From NCBI RefSeq assembly GCF_900459225.1, contig NZ_UHFH01000003.1, positions 898,501-962,500 on the forward strand: a stretch of DNA of 64,000 nt, written 5' to 3'. This DNA is from Streptococcus dysgalactiae subsp. dysgalactiae. Lineage in GTDB: Bacteria > Bacillota > Bacilli > Lactobacillales > Streptococcaceae. The notes under the pieces were generated by a model that had not been told where the DNA came from, made no database searches, and worked only from the letters and a program-made list of their open reading frames with translations. Both the position numbers and the translations under genes were made by a program. Positions within the stretch are counted from its first letter, which is position 1. Every line of letters begins with the position of its first letter. Below are positions 63,841 to 64,000 of the stretch, piece after piece.

Positions 63841-64000
63841 ATGGGACAAGAAATTAAGTTGATTCGTAAGCAATTTAGAATCACGAGACAAGAAGAAAAA
63901 CAGATAAAAGAAATGATGAGGGAACAAAAACTGGATAGTTTCTCAGAATTTCTTCGTCAAAATTTGTTGAAAAAGAATTATCAGGATAGAATTTTTGAAA
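63841..64000 (+). CDS. MobC-like relaxosome protein, partial
   Basis: The first 53 residues of a gene cut by the window edge: MGQEIKLIRKQFRITRQEEK, then MREQKLDSFSEFLRQNLLKK. The pattern of a short strand, basic residues (RITRQE) and two helices fits the ribbon-helix-helix MobC proteins that open oriT for the relaxase. It starts after GAAAGGATAGTAGG. The relaxase gene would follow beyond the window. Confidence 0.7.
   Translation, partial: MGQEIKLIRKQFRITRQEEKQIKEMMREQKLDSFSEFLRQNLLKKNYQDRIFE

Overview
This window is the chromosome of a low-GC pyogenic streptococcus. Streptococcus dysgalactiae subsp. equisimilis or S. pyogenes fits best, judged from the gene content (peptide deformylase, 5'-nucleotidase, ABC exporter pair, split mevalonate cluster, thyA-folA-clpX-engB, clpL) and an IS1239-like IS30 element; the species is inferred, not proven. 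Bases 1 to about 23100 are core genome. From the end of rplL to the right edge, every gene lies on the + strand in what I read as an integrative and conjugative element (ICE) of the ICESa2603 family, which is known to integrate at the 3' end of rplL. Its left boundary is at about 23089-23103. Relaxase, integrase and right attachment site lie beyond 64000.

Core part: a short peptide deformylase; a cell-wall 5'-nucleotidase on the minus strand; a heterodimeric multidrug-type ABC exporter preceded by a short leader ORF and attenuator-like terminator; the mevalonate pathway in two facing operons (mvaK1-mvaD-mvaK2-fni on +, mvaS-mvaA on -) separated by transposase debris; thyA, folA, clpX and engB; the stress chaperone clpL with a CtsR-like operator on its -35 box; an IS1239-like element with a nonsense codon; and rplJ-rplL behind an L10 leader.

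ICE part: 23.3-27.5 kb holds a RepA_N-type initiator, an orphan C5-DNA methyltransferase and small accessory genes. 27.6-36.7 kb is the type IV secretion block (DUF3801-like protein, VirD4, Maff2-like protein, VirB6/TrbL-like protein, PrgI, VirB4, and a lysozyme/CHAP wall hydrolase). A 150-base highly structured stretch plus terminator sits in front of prgI. 36.7-39.6 kb is a first defence island: AbiE behind an operator with four copies of one half-site, then a HEPN-motif protein gene cut in two by an in-frame TAG. 39.8-45.4 kb encodes an LPxTG antigen I/II adhesin with three tandem C-terminal modules, a TSP3-like calcium-binding microprotein and an unknown protein. 45.5-54.7 kb is a giant methylase/SNF2-helicase gene split by a complete group II intron. 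54.7-58.2 kb holds small conjugation or maintenance genes and a Toprim primase-like protein.

58.2-63.4 kb is a second defence island: the PezAT toxin-antitoxin pair overlapping a two-gene Hachiman system (HamA nuclease-like DUF1837 protein and HamB helicase), arranged as one apparent operon. The window ends in a likely oriT and the start of a MobC-like gene. So the ICE combines horizontal transfer, an adhesin and three phage-defence or addiction modules. The least expected signals are the HEPN gene with its TAG, the pezAT-hamAB overlap, the structured element before prgI, and the long series of intrinsic-terminator hairpins between co-directional ICE genes, which suggests antitermination or many local promoters.
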